A stretch of DNA of 64,000 nt from Planctomycetes bacterium B3_Pla (lineage in GTDB: Bacteria; Planctomycetota; Phycisphaerae; Sedimentisphaerales; Anaerobacaceae), in NCBI GenBank assembly GCA_005223045.1, contig NJBM01000011.1, forward strand, positions 124,001 to 188,000, read 5' to 3'. Position numbers and translations under genes: made by a program. The notes below the pieces were generated by a model. That model worked only from the letters and a program-made list of their open reading frames with translations, searched no databases and was not told the origin of the DNA. Positions 23,319 through 32,003 of the stretch are shown here, one piece after another (the stretch's first letter is position 1; every line of letters begins with the position of its first letter).

Positions 23319-24605
23319 ATGACGATCTGGAGTTTGCTGCTACGCGAAATACTGCATCGTAAGCTGAACTTCGTGCTGGGTGTGCTGTCGGTTATGGTGG
23401 CCAGCGGCTCGCTTATCGGCGCTGTCACGCTGTTGCGAATTCACGATATCCAGACAGTCCGGATACTTGATGTCAAGAAAGATGAGTTGAACAAGATTAC
23501 GGCCCAGGGAGAGGACGATGCACGAAAGGCCACGCTTAAGCTCGGCTTCAATGTCCGCATCCTGCCCAAAGATCAGAATCTCACCGAGTGGTATTCCAAA
23601 GGTTACGCATCGAAGTACATGCCCGAGGATTACGTGGACAAACTGGCCAATTCCGGCATCGTCACAGTCCGGCATTTTCTGCCCAGCCTCCAGCAGATGA
23701 TCGAATGGCCCGAACGCAAACGCAAAATCATCCTGGTCGGCACTCGCGGCGAGGTTCCCAATTTGCACAAGAGCCTGGTCAAGCCGCTCGTGCAGCCCGT
23801 TCCTCCCGGTACGATAACCCTGGGACACGAGCTGCATCGAAGCATGGACATCAAAGTCGGCGACGATATTGAGCTGATGGGAAGATCGTTCAAGGTTAAT
23901 ACCTGCTACAAGGAGCGCGGTGACAAGAACGATATCACGGCATGGATATGGTTAGCCGAAGCCCAGGAGCTGCTCGACAAGCCGGGCAAGATCAACGCCA
24001 TCCTGGCGCTGGAATGTCATTGTGCCGGTGACGCGTTGCCCATGATACGTAAGGAAATCGCCGCCGTCTTGCCGGATACACAGGTCAAAGAACTGGGCTC
24101 CAGCGTCGTGGCGCGACGTGAGGCTCGTGAGGCAGCCAAGAAACAAGCCCGGCTGGCGGTAGAAAACGAAAAGACCGCCCGGTTAACACTGCGGCAGAAC
24201 CGCGAACGTTTTGCGTCTGTCCTGATACCGGTGGTAGTCACGGCCTGTGCCGTCTGGGTCGCCGTGCTCGGCTTCACTAACGTCCGCACGCGTCGCGACG
24301 AGATCGGCATTCTCCGAACTCTCGGAGTCTCGGCCAAAAACATTATGGTAATGTTCATGTCGAGGCATGTTCTTCTCGGTGTACTCGGCGGTGCGCTGGG
24401 CTTCGGCGCCGGCGTGCTTTCGGCCGTCTATTTCAGCGCCGCTCGCGAAGGCGCCGATGTGCAAATAATCGGCGCGGATTTCTCATTGGCCGGCTTGCTT
24501 CTGGCCTCCGTAGGGGGAGCCGCCGCGTTGGCGGTCCTCGCAGGCTGGATTCCGACCCTGGTGGCAACCCGCCAGGACCCGGCGGTGGTTCTGCACGAAG
24601 AGTAA
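23319..24605 (+). CDS. FtsX/LolC-type ABC transporter permease
   Basis: 428 residues from the ATG at 23319, the in-frame ATG with the best-placed GGGA; ATG 23313 is an alternative. One N-terminal TM helix (LNFVLGVLSVMVASGSLIGA), a large extracytoplasmic domain (about 45-280), a charged helical stretch (VVARREAREAAKKQARLAVE) and three C-terminal TM helices with the FtsX signature REIGILRTLG-like RRDEIGILRTLGVSAKNIM. This is the MacB/LolCE-type topology; such proteins transmit ATP-driven movement to periplasmic substrates rather than transport through a pore. Between its partner gene (22012) and the ATPase (24719), separated from each by an R1 repeat. Confidence 0.87.
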   Translation: MTIWSLLLREILHRKLNFVLGVLSVMVASGSLIGAVTLLRIHDIQTVRILDVKKDELNKITAQGEDDARKATLKLGFNVRILPKDQNLTEWYSKGYASKYMPEDYVDKLANSGIVTVRHFLPSLQQMIEWPERKRKIILVGTRGEVPNLHKSLVKPLVQPVPPGTITLGHELHRSMDIKVGDDIELMGRSFKVNTCYKERGDKNDITAWIWLAEAQELLDKPGKINAILALECHCAGDALPMIRKEIAAVLPDTQVKELGSSVVARREAREAAKKQARLAVENEKTARLTLRQNRERFASVLIPVVVTACAVWVAVLGFTNVRTRRDEIGILRTLGVSAKNIMVMFMSRHVLLGVLGGALGFGAGVLSAVYFSAAREGADVQIIGADFSLAGLLLASVGGAAALAVLAGWIPTLVATRQDPAVVLHEE

Positions 24606-24712
24606 AAGAAGATTAAAAATCAAAGTGCAAAATGTAAAATTGATGAAGTCATCCCGGCTCGCCGGGATTCCGCAATTTTGATATTTAATGTTTGATATTT
24701 GATTTTTTCCTT
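24606..24712. repeat. R1 repeat with ATCCCGGC hairpin
   Basis: Arms gattaaaaatcaaagtgcaa and ttttgatatttaatgtttga flank CATCCCGGC-TC-GCCGGGAT (about 24649-24667). It fills the gap between the permease stop and the ATPase start. Confidence 0.75.
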
Positions 24713-24718
24713 TGACAA

Positions 24719-25375
24719 ATGCTTGAGTTCAAAGATGTCACTAAGTTGTTCGATGGCGCCGAGGGGAAGGTAACGGCTCTAAGCGAAATCTCGTTTTCGG
24801 TTCAACCTGGGGAATTGTTAGCCGTACGCGGCCCGAGCGGCTGTGGAAAGACTACTCTGTTGCTAATCGCCGGCGGTCTCCTAAGCCCCGACTCCGGACA
24901 AATTGACCTCGATGGCCGGGACCCCTACGAATTGTCTCCGGAGATGCGAAACAAGCTGCGGGCACAGATGATTGGGTTCGTATTTCAGCAGTTCCATTTG
25001 ATTCCATACCTGACCGTTCGGCAGAATATCCAGGTAGCTTCGCTTGCTGTGCCCGCAAATGAGGCTGCCGAGCGGACGCAGGGACTAATCACCCATTTCG
25101 GACTGGACGACCGCGCCGGCCACGTGCCGGCCCAGCTCAGCACGGGCGAGAGGCAGCGCACGGCCTTAGCCCGCGCCCTGCTGAACAAACCAAAGGTCAT
25201 CCTCGCCGACGAACCCACGGGCAATCTTGATGAGGACAACGCAAAGACTGTACTGGGCTACCTAAGCCAATACGTCACCGACGGCGGATGCGTCCTGCTG
25301 GTCACTCACGACGTAAGGGCCGCCGAACACGCCACCCGAACCCTCCAAATGAGCAAGGGACGGCTAATAGCATAG
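24719..25375 (+). CDS. LolD/MacB-type ABC transporter ATPase
   Basis: 218 residues. Walker A GPSGCGKT (38-45), Q-loop [13 protein letters not shown] (about 88-99), ABC signature LSTGERQR (140-147; the usual second Gly replaced by Thr), Walker [13 protein letters not shown] (160-171) and the switch His in LLVTHD. Length and the DEPTGNLD motif are those of the LolD/FtsE/MacB group that drives FtsX-type permeases. It should energise the permease encoded just upstream. No ribosome-binding site is clear; the preceding bases belong to an R1 repeat. Confidence 0.9.
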   Translation: MLEFKDVTKLFDGAEGKVTALSEISFSVQPGELLAVRGPSGCGKTTLLLIAGGLLSPDSGQIDLDGRDPYELSPEMRNKLRAQMIGFVFQQFHLIPYLTVRQNIQVASLAVPANEAAERTQGLITHFGLDDRAGHVPAQLSTGERQRTALARALLNKPKVILADEPTGNLDEDNAKTVLGYLSQYVTDGGCVLLVTHDVRAAEHATRTLQMSKGRLIA

Positions 25376-25557
25376 AGCCGGAACTCTCGGTTGGCATTTC
25401 TTCAGAGCCAATGCCGATTCGTACTGTTTTGAAACCCGCATTTCCTCGTAATCAGAAGCGAACTTCATACGTACCATTCAATCTCATCGAAGCTGTAGCT
25501 GTTGCCCCGCTGCTTAACATATCTTTCCCTCTTCCTGTAGGGCACGTCCTTTCATCT

Positions 25558-26886
25558 TCAAGAAATTGATTGCTTGAAAGATTTTTCTCGCTCTGCGATT
25601 TCTCTGATTTTCTCACTTCCATCAACAAGGCATTCATTTAGAATACAATCTGATAATGCTTTATTGGCTATGAGCAATTTGACTGCTTCACCTCTGCAGT
25701 TCATGCATGGTGAATTCTCGTAAATCCATTCCATAACATCATTCAACTGTTCCGAATCGTTATTCCTACAAAGCTCTACCAAATCAGAAACAACACGGTG
25801 TATCTTGTCTCTGACTGCAGTTGCCGGAATTCTCTTGAGAATCTTTTCAATTTCTTCATTATCACCATTTCGGTAGTTACGTATCAGCAACTCGAATCCG
25901 GAAGCTGCCCTCTCCCAATCCTTTTGTCGCAACACCTTTTCTCCCACATTATGAATCTTGCTATCAATCGAATTAGACAGTGCTGAGATTGCAGCGAAAC
26001 TTAGCTCATTATCTTCATTGAGGGCTAATTCAAAAACCTTTGGAAGTAGTTCTGGAAGTTTCCTTCTACTGAAAATCCAGAGAAATCTGATTAACTGTGG
26101 CGTTCTTTCTTCTCTTCTAAACTCATCAAATACCCTTTGGATATCATCGTCAAGAGCACTTTTGCCGAATATTGCATAGCGACCTGGAAATTCACCTTTT
26201 GCGTTTTCGATGTCGGCGAGTATTCTCTCAAGAGTAAACTGTTTTCGTATTCGCTCATCAATTTCTTCCTTTGAACCAGATTTTCCACTTTCAAATCTGG
26301 TAATCCTTTCAATGTATGCTCTCAAGTTTTTGGAGGTCTGCAATTTAATATCTATTGTTTTTCTAATCGCCTCATCGCCAAAACGGTCTTTCACTTTATT
26401 AAGCAGAAAATCGTCTTCCCAATAGCCTTCGTCTTCTCTCAATCGCCTTCCAATTGTTTCAGCAACATGAAGGAAACCGTCAATACCATCAAGCTCAATG
26501 ATTTGTTCGCTACCAATCCACGATTCGTTGAATTTTTGAGCATCAAACTTTCTGTAAAGTTCTTTTCTTGCTCTGTCACTTCCACGCTTAGCAAACTCTA
26601 ACAGCAAATCAAGAGCTTGGTCTGTATCCCAGATGCTCTCACAATTCGAAAGGTTTTCGAGTAACGCTCTTTCGTAATATGAAATATCGTCCGTATATTC
26701 CAATACCGAAAAAAGCCATTTGGCTCTTCCGCCTTCACTTTGATTATCATATACAAGATTACGGAGAATTGCATTTAATAGTAAGCTTTTGACGTCTTTA
26801 TCTCCATATTCCTTCACATCTAGAAATGCACGGCCCAAACCTTTATTTATTGCCCTATCAAATTCTTCCTTTGTAAGTTTCTTCAT
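25558..26886 (-). CDS. AT-rich helical (HEAT-like) protein, unknown function
   Basis: 442 residues, nearly all predicted helix, Glu/Lys/Arg-rich, with paired-helix units such as LIRFLWIFSRRKLPELLPKV then FELALNEDNELSFAAISALS that resemble HEAT repeats. No signal peptide or TM helix, so cytoplasmic. Its base composition and codon use are visibly AT-richer than every neighbour (AAA, GAA, TTT and ATT dominate), and it stands alone on the minus strand between two plus-strand operons, so it was probably acquired. No catalytic motif seen. AT-rich, helical-repeat solitary genes can belong to defence islands, but nothing nearby supports that here. Confidence 0.75.
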   Translation of the reverse strand: MKKLTKEEFDRAINKGLGRAFLDVKEYGDKDVKSLLLNAILRNLVYDNQSEGGRAKWLFSVLEYTDDISYYERALLENLSNCESIWDTDQALDLLLEFAKRGSDRARKELYRKFDAQKFNESWIGSEQIIELDGIDGFLHVAETIGRRLREDEGYWEDDFLLNKVKDRFGDEAIRKTIDIKLQTSKNLRAYIERITRFESGKSGSKEEIDERIRKQFTLERILADIENAKGEFPGRYAIFGKSALDDDIQRVFDEFRREERTPQLIRFLWIFSRRKLPELLPKVFELALNEDNELSFAAISALSNSIDSKIHNVGEKVLRQKDWERAASGFELLIRNYRNGDNEEIEKILKRIPATAVRDKIHRVVSDLVELCRNNDSEQLNDVMEWIYENSPCMNCRGEAVKLLIANKALSDCILNECLVDGSEKIREIAEREKSFKQSIS

Positions 26887-27347
26887 GATTTCCCCAGGTT
26901 AGGTCATTCTTTTCTCCTTATACGCCACTTGTGAAATACTCACAGCGAAGCAATTGCCTGTAACTAATCGAAGGATTCTCTGCTTATTCAAATACATAAA
27001 GACGCCGAACCTTAGAATATTACTATGTATATATGGTTTCCGTATAACATCCCGACCTCTCGTCATTCAGAAGATGTCCATGCCGCTACCGTGTCCCTGC
27101 AAGATACAAAGTGACTTTGATCTGTCAAGAGGTAAAATTGCAGCCAAATAGGTGAGTTTCTCTTGGCTCAATACAGTGATTCTGACTTTGAGGTTCTAAC
27201 AAAACCAAACTTGAAAAAATAAGGAACCGCTCCGCGAGGCTATTTAAATAGATTCCTCGACTGCGCTCGGAATGACAGGTTAAGTTTTGTTAGAGTGCCT
27301 TAGCCAACGGTGTTTCCCGTCAGCAGAAATGGCACAGGATGGAGTTT
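26887..27347. other. Intergenic region with R7-type repeat
   Basis: AT-rich, no supported gene. At about 27226-27283 the string gaaccgctccgcgaggctat and gattcctcgactgcgctcgg plus aatgacagg is a dispersed palindromic repeat of a type seen in many bacterial genomes (R7). The rest (26887-27220) shows nothing I can name. Confidence 0.4.
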
Positions 27348-27375
27348 TTGACAATTTCAGTTTTTTCGGTACTAT
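27348..27375 (+). promoter_or_regulatory. Promoter of the oxyanion ABC operon (TTGACA-16-TACTAT)
   Basis: A perfect TTGACA (27348-27353) and TACTAT (27370-27375), 16 bases apart; TATATT at 27373 with a 19-base spacer is an alternative. It lies about 32 bases before the lipoprotein start at 27407. No ModE-like palindrome was recognised. Confidence 0.55.
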
Positions 27376-27406
27376 ATTGAGTATATTAGAAATGGAGACT
27401 CTTGCA

Positions 27407-28183
27407 ATGAGAACTATGAGAACTTACAGAATTGCAGTAGTGTTTGTGATTGTTGCCGCGTGCGGGTTATTGGCCGGTTGCGGCAGGAAAGAGACGCAGG
27501 GTGAATCTGTGGAACTGGTGGTTCTTTGCGGCAGCTCTTTTGTTCCGCCGACCGTGCAGTTGCACTCGGAGTTCAGCGCCAAAACGGGTATCAAAATTGT
27601 CAGCACTACCGCCGGCAGTGAGGATTTTCTGCCTTTGGTCAAGACCGGCCAAAAGGGGGATATTCTCGTAACCCACGATCCGTACCTTGATTATGTCCGC
27701 GATGCCAACGCCTTAGCGGACCATGCACAGGTGGGCTTTGTCGCTCCTGTGCTGGTCGTGCAGAAGGGCAATCCCAAAGGTATTAAAAGCATAGAGGACC
27801 TGACGCAGGCCGGCTTGAAGGTCGCTCTGACCGACCCGCAGTATTCCACGGCCGGGGAGATGGTCTTTGCCCTCTTAGACAAGAAGGGCATAAAAGACGC
27901 CGTCATGAAAAACGTCGAAAACCGGCTGACCAAGGGACACAGCAATATCGGGAACTTCCTCAAAACTAAGGCTGTTGATGCGGGCATTATGTGGAACGGC
28001 GTGGCCAATACATTCAAAGACAGCCTGGAAATTGTCCCCACACCTTATGAATACGACAATGAAATTCGCGTGCATATCATTGGTCTGAGCTATACCAAGC
28101 AAGCCGAGTCGCTCAAACAGTTCATCGAGTTTGCCCAAACCAGAGGCCCTGAAGTTTTCGCCGAGCACGGCTATGTGAAATAG
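27407..28183 (+). CDS. Molybdate/tungstate-type substrate-binding lipoprotein 1
   Basis: 258 residues from the ATG at 27407, with GGAG 9 bases upstream. Signal peptide and lipobox VAACGLLAGC place the lipid-modified Cys at position 25. The mature part is a ModA-like two-lobe binding protein: VVLCGSSFVPP strand/loop, TVQLHSEFSAKTGIKIVSTT, GDILVTHDP, PVLVVQKGNPKGIKSIEDL and FIEFAQTRGPEVFAEHGYVK at the end. Such proteins bind tetrahedral oxyanions (molybdate, tungstate and sometimes others); which one cannot be told. First of three related binding proteins in an operon with a ModB-like permease and ModC-like ATPase. Confidence 0.87.
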   Translation: MRTMRTYRIAVVFVIVAACGLLAGCGRKETQGESVELVVLCGSSFVPPTVQLHSEFSAKTGIKIVSTTAGSEDFLPLVKTGQKGDILVTHDPYLDYVRDANALADHAQVGFVAPVLVVQKGNPKGIKSIEDLTQAGLKVALTDPQYSTAGEMVFALLDKKGIKDAVMKNVENRLTKGHSNIGNFLKTKAVDAGIMWNGVANTFKDSLEIVPTPYEYDNEIRVHIIGLSYTKQAESLKQFIEFAQTRGPEVFAEHGYVK

Positions 28184-28200
28184 CAGGACGGAAGAAGAAA

Positions 28201-28986
28201 ATGAGAAAGCTGTTGTCGTCCACGATTATTGTCGCAGCCGTTCTCCTGTGCGGCTGCAAAGCGGAGAAGCCCGAAGAATCCAAGTCAGCACCGAAAGAGC
28301 TGCTGCTCTACTGCGGCGCCGGCATCCGCCCGCCTGTGGCGCAGATTTCCCAGGCCTTCGAGAATGCGCACGGGGTGAAGATTGTTACGGACTATGCCGG
28401 CAGCGAGATGCTTCTGTCGAAGATAAAACTGACCCGCAAGGGTGATCTCTACATGCCGGGCGACAAGCATTATGTTGACCAGGCGGCACAGGAGGGCATG
28501 ATCCTCTCGCAGAAGTCTGTCTGCTACTTCGTACCGACCATTCTGGTGCGAAAGGACAATCCAAAGAATATCCGCGGATTGCAGGACTTGCTTCTGCCCG
28601 GCTTGAAACTGGGACTCGGGGACGCAAAAGCCTGCGCCATCGGCAGAAAGACCAAGCAGATTTTCGCTAAGAATAATATTGCATGGGAGGACGTCGAGAA
28701 GAACCTGGTTTTTCAGTCACTGACCGTCAATGAATTGGGGATGCAAATCCAGACCGGCTCGCTCGATGCGGTAATTGTCTGGGACGCAATTGCCGGATAC
28801 TACACCGAGCACGGAACGGAAGTAATGATCCCTGTCGAAAAAAATGTGATCTCCACCGTGAACATCGGTCTGCTCAGTTTTACCGGCAACCGCCCGTTGG
28901 CTGAAAAGTTTGTCGAATTCGCCGTTTCCGAGGCAGGACAGGCCATTTTCGCCGAACACAACTACCGTATCGAGCCTGTCGAATAG
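28201..28986 (+). CDS. Molybdate/tungstate-type substrate-binding lipoprotein 2
   Basis: 261 residues, 17 bases after the previous stop with ACGGAAGAAGAAA as ribosome-binding site. Lipobox VLLCGC (lipid Cys at 19). Same fold as its neighbour: LLLYCGAGIRPPVAQISQAF, VTDYAGSEMLLSKIKLTRKG then DLYMPGD, PTILVRKDNPKNIRGLQDL, and the C-terminal FAVSEAGQAIFAEHNYRIEP. The two lipoproteins are clearly paralogous but well diverged (binding-loop residues differ), so they may capture different oxyanions or differ in affinity. Confidence 0.87.
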   Translation: MRKLLSSTIIVAAVLLCGCKAEKPEESKSAPKELLLYCGAGIRPPVAQISQAFENAHGVKIVTDYAGSEMLLSKIKLTRKGDLYMPGDKHYVDQAAQEGMILSQKSVCYFVPTILVRKDNPKNIRGLQDLLLPGLKLGLGDAKACAIGRKTKQIFAKNNIAWEDVEKNLVFQSLTVNELGMQIQTGSLDAVIVWDAIAGYYTEHGTEVMIPVEKNVISTVNIGLLSFTGNRPLAEKFVEFAVSEAGQAIFAEHNYRIEPVE

Positions 28987-29122
28987 CGCTGAATCTTCAA
29001 GCGACTGCGCTGCAGCGAGGCGGTTTACGCCCTTGCCGGCAAGTATTTTCCTTGTGAATGGTTGTATGGCCCTTATAATGTCATGTTCGCAAAATGATGA
29101 AGGGGCTTATTGGAGTTCTCGC

Positions 29123-29602
29123 ATGTTAGGTCAATTGCCCAATTACTGGTGGGCTTTTATGTTGCTGGGTGTCTTTGCCGGCGTCGTCAGCGGCACGCTG
29201 GGATTAGGCAGCGGGGCGATAGTCGTGCCGGCGCTCGTTCTGATTTTTGGCTTTCAGCAGAAGTCCGCCCAGGGAACGGCCCTGGCCCTGATGGTGCCGA
29301 TGGCGCTTCTCGGTGCGTTCCGGTACTGGAAGAATCCTCAAATCGAAGTGAATCTGGCTATCGTCGTGTTGGTTGTGCTTGGCGCTTTGCCCGGCGTTCT
29401 GGCCGGGACCGAGCTGGCAATCCGGCTGCCGAGCCATGCACTGCGCAAGATATTCGCGATCGTCCTTGCGATAGTAGCCGTGAAAATGTTTACTGCCTCG
29501 CCGAAACCGCGGCAACAAGTCCCCGGCGAGAGTTTGATAGATCAGAACAATGTGAATGTAGTTGAACCTGGAGGTCAAAATAATGAGTCAAGAGAGCAAT
29601 AA
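29123..29602 (+). CDS. Half-length TauE/SafE-type membrane protein
   Basis: 159 residues from the ATG at 29123 with TGGAG upstream; the longer open frame before it is not coding. Four hydrophobic segments with the TauE/SafE (DUF81) pattern GVFAGVVSGTLGLGSGAIVV and PALVLIFGFQQKSAQGTALA. Full TauE proteins have two such repeats in about 250-280 residues, so this corresponds to one repeat and would have to dimerise, or is a reduced version. The family exports or imports sulfite, sulfoacetate and other sulfur anions. Its stop overlaps the next gene by 20 bases, tying it to the oxyanion operon. Confidence 0.8.
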   Translation: MLGQLPNYWWAFMLLGVFAGVVSGTLGLGSGAIVVPALVLIFGFQQKSAQGTALALMVPMALLGAFRYWKNPQIEVNLAIVVLVVLGALPGVLAGTELAIRLPSHALRKIFAIVLAIVAVKMFTASPKPRQQVPGESLIDQNNVNVVEPGGQNNESREQ

Positions 29603-30338
29603 TGGGCTTGTACGCATTTTCAGTGCAAGGGCCTGTGCAGAACCTTTGGAAAAAGCCGCCAAGCTGTTCGAGGAAAAGACGGGCATCCATGTGGCTATCG
29701 ACGTATGCAGCCGGCATTGTGCCGAGCCGGTCGCCGAAGAGGCCACAGGAGAAACCGGCGGCGATGATTTTCTGTTGGAAATTTCCGATGCCGGTATCCA
29801 CGACCTTGCGATAGGTGGGGCCGAGTACCTGCTCGATGACGGAGAGGTCAGAGGAATTGTGCAAAAAGGCGAGCGGCGGACCATTGCCAGCCGTGCTTCT
29901 GCTATAATCGTGCCCGCGGGCAACCCCAAGAATATACGCACCGTCGCAGATATGGCCCAGCCGGGCGTGCGAGTGGGTGTGTCGGTTCTGGATTGTCTCA
30001 AGGGACTCTGGGAAGACATCAGCGGCCGATTGGGCCTTGTGAGCAAGATCCGAAATAACATCACATATTACGCCAATGGATGCATTGCCATCGTCGAGGC
30101 CGCCGCAACGGGCGAGTTCGACGCGGCGTTCGGCTGGACGTCGTTTCACCATTTGGAGCCGGGAAGAATCGAAATCATTGAGCTGCCCAAAGAACAACAG
30201 GTGCTCAGAGGAACAGGCGTAGGCATGTTGTCCTTTGCCAAGAATATCGAGTCCGCGAGAAAGTTTATGGACTTCCTGACGACGCCCGAATCGCGCGCCT
30301 TCTATCAGGAATATGGATGGGTCGTTGAAGACGATTAG
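29583..30338 (+). CDS. ModA-like oxyanion-binding protein without signal peptide
   Basis: 251 residues from the ATG at 29583, with CCTGGAGGT 7-8 bases upstream, inside the end of the TauE-like gene. It has the ModA fold (VRIFSARACAEPLEKAAKLF, AIIVPAGNPKNIRTVADMA, FAKNIESARKFMDFLTTPES then RAFYQEYGWV), but the N-terminus MSQESNNGL is polar, with no signal peptide or lipobox, so it should stay in the cytoplasm. It has Cys residues at RACAEP and CSRHCAEP where the lipoproteins have other residues. Possible roles: cytoplasmic oxyanion or metal-oxyanion sensor or store. This is inference. Its intact frame and good ribosome-binding site argue against a pseudogene. Confidence 0.8.
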   Translation: MSQESNNGLVRIFSARACAEPLEKAAKLFEEKTGIHVAIDVCSRHCAEPVAEEATGETGGDDFLLEISDAGIHDLAIGGAEYLLDDGEVRGIVQKGERRTIASRASAIIVPAGNPKNIRTVADMAQPGVRVGVSVLDCLKGLWEDISGRLGLVSKIRNNITYYANGCIAIVEAAATGEFDAAFGWTSFHHLEPGRIEIIELPKEQQVLRGTGVGMLSFAKNIESARKFMDFLTTPESRAFYQEYGWVVEDD

Positions 30339-30342
30339 CCGG

Positions 30343-30371
30343 CGGTCCTGCCCTGAGCTTGTCGAACGGCA
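30343..30371. repeat. Dispersed repeat (CCCTGAGCTTGTCGAACGGC)
   Basis: ctgccctgagcttgtcgaac ggc just before the permease start is a widespread bacterial intergenic repeat type; a related ccctgagcgaag string lies at 32650 inside a gene. It leaves the permease without a recognisable ribosome-binding site. Confidence 0.45.
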
Positions 30372-31199
30372 ATGAAAACAGCTATGAACACTCCTGTAAG
30401 AGGTTGGCGCGACCGCATCTTCTCCGCTATAGCGTTCTTCTTCGTGTCGGTTTTCATCCTCTTTGTGCTCGTGCTGATTGTCACGGATGCCTTCTACGTC
30501 GATAAGAAAGCCGTCATGACGGTCCTCACGTCCAGGTTCATCCGCCATGCGCTCTGGATGAGTATATGGACCAGCTTTGTTGCGACCTTCATAGCGTTGC
30601 TCTTTGCCGTTCCTATGGGATACGCTCTTAGCCGCTTTAGATTTCCCGGGCAAATCCTGGCCGAGGCCCTTGTGGATTTACCCATAGTGTTTCCTCCGCT
30701 GGTCGCCGGCCTAACCTTGCTGGTGTTCTTTTCATCAACGCCCGCAGGCCGATGGATAGAAGACGACCTTGGAATCGAATTCGTTTTCCAGCCCAAGGGC
30801 ATCGTGCTGTGCCAGTTCTTCGTCGCGGCCAGCTTCGCAATCCGCTCTGCCAAGACCGCCTTCGACGACGTGGACCGGCGCTATGAAAACGTGGCACTAA
30901 CCTTAGGCTGCACCCAATGGGGCAGCTTCCATCGGGTCTCACTCCCATTAGCGCGCAACGGCATCATCGCAGGCTGCATCCTGACCTGGGCACGCGCGTT
31001 CGGGCTTTTTGGTCCGCTGATGATCCTCGTCGGCTCTTTCCGCGGTCGGACCGAAGTCTTGAGCACTACCATCTACCTCGAACAATCGGTGGGTAATCTC
31101 GAAGTCTCGCTGGCGATAGCATTGCTGCTAATCGGTGTGGCCCTGATCGCAGTAACAGGGATCCGCCTCGTCGGAGGTTCCGCCCTGGTGAAATTATGA
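30372..31199 (+). CDS. ModB-like ABC transporter permease
   Basis: 275 residues; the ATG at 30372 is the longest choice, ATG 30384 is possible. Six TM helices, the first at about 18-40 (AIAFFFVSVFILFVLVLIV). The EAA-loop signature of binding-protein-dependent permeases is present (YENVALTLGCTQWGSFHRVS, LPLARNGIIAGCILTWARAF). The family transports molybdate, tungstate or related oxyanions. It overlaps the ATPase gene by 4 bases, so the two are made together. Confidence 0.88.
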   Translation: MKTAMNTPVRGWRDRIFSAIAFFFVSVFILFVLVLIVTDAFYVDKKAVMTVLTSRFIRHALWMSIWTSFVATFIALLFAVPMGYALSRFRFPGQILAEALVDLPIVFPPLVAGLTLLVFFSSTPAGRWIEDDLGIEFVFQPKGIVLCQFFVAASFAIRSAKTAFDDVDRRYENVALTLGCTQWGSFHRVSLPLARNGIIAGCILTWARAFGLFGPLMILVGSFRGRTEVLSTTIYLEQSVGNLEVSLAIALLLIGVALIAVTGIRLVGGSALVKL

Positions 31200-31912
31200 T
31201 TCGCACCGAAGAAATCTCTTTTAGCGTCGGCACGTTTCAATTGCAGCGGCTTAGTATCGAGATCGCAAAGGGTGAGTATCTTATCCTTTTAGGGCCACCA
31301 GGCTCTGGCAAGACCGTTTTCCTCGAATGTATATGCGGCCTAAAGCGACTCGAATCGGGCCGGATATACATCGACGACCGTGACGTGACCGGCCTCGAAC
31401 CCCGTCTTCGAGGCATCGGGTACGTTCCCCAGGATTACGCCCTCTTTCCGCATCTTACCGTCGAGCAAAATATTACGTTTGGCCTGCGCGTCCGAGGCCG
31501 CACGGAAGAGAAAATCGCCGAGACCGCAGACATGCTCGGTATCAGGCAACTAATGTCACGTTCAATAAGCGGTCTTAGCGGCGGCGAGAAACAACGTGTT
31601 GCTCTTGCGCGGGCATTGGTCCTGCAACCTAAGATTTTGCTACTGGATGAGCCGGTCTGCGCCCTTGACGAAGTCACCCGGCAGGAGGTCTGCGCGCAAC
31701 TGCTGGCTATTCAGCGCAAGCTCGGCCTGACCACCATCCACGTAAGCCACAATCTGGAAGAAGCGTTCTCCGTCGCCGACCGGGCCGCCATATTGCATCA
31801 GGGCGTTCTGCAACAGATCGGTCCTATGGATGAATTGGTGAGCAAACCGAACAGTGAGTTTGTGGCCCGTTTCATGCGATGCGAGAAAAGAAAATCAAAA
31901 AGCAAAATGTAA
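31196..31912 (+). CDS. ModC-like ABC transporter ATPase lacking a TOBE/Mop domain
   Basis: 238 residues. Walker A GPPGSGKT (33-40), signature LSGGEKQR (127-134), Walker B ILLLDEP (147-153), switch His in HVSHNLEEAF. ModC proteins usually have about 350 residues with a C-terminal oxyanion-binding Mop/TOBE domain; it is absent here, as in many WtpC/TupC-type or short ATPases. The last residues (RKSKSKM) and the stop codon are encoded by the left arm of an R1 repeat, so the original C-terminus may have been different or longer. Confidence 0.88.
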   Translation: MIRTEEISFSVGTFQLQRLSIEIAKGEYLILLGPPGSGKTVFLECICGLKRLESGRIYIDDRDVTGLEPRLRGIGYVPQDYALFPHLTVEQNITFGLRVRGRTEEKIAETADMLGIRQLMSRSISGLSGGEKQRVALARALVLQPKILLLDEPVCALDEVTRQEVCAQLLAIQRKLGLTTIHVSHNLEEAFSVADRAAILHQGVLQQIGPMDELVSKPNSEFVARFMRCEKRKSKSKM

Positions 31913-31995
31913 AAAGCAAAATTGATGAAGTCATCATCGCTTCGCGATGATTCCGCATTTTTGATATTTAATCTTTGATCTTTACATTTTCGTTT
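31889..31995. repeat. R1 repeat with ATCATCGC hairpin, overlapping the ModC-like stop codon
   Basis: Left arm gaaaatcaaaaagcaaaatg, stem ATCATCGC-TTC-GCGATGAT (about 31934-31952), right arm ttttgatatttaatctttga. The arm supplies the last codons of the ATPase gene and the right end reaches the stop region of the next, convergent gene. Confidence 0.75.
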
Positions 31996-32003
31996 CCACT
32001 CTT

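Noticed and set aside
29490..30653. 387-residue minus-strand frame opposite the third binding-protein gene
   Set aside because: It runs across two plus-strand genes with good evidence and has no protein-family pattern.
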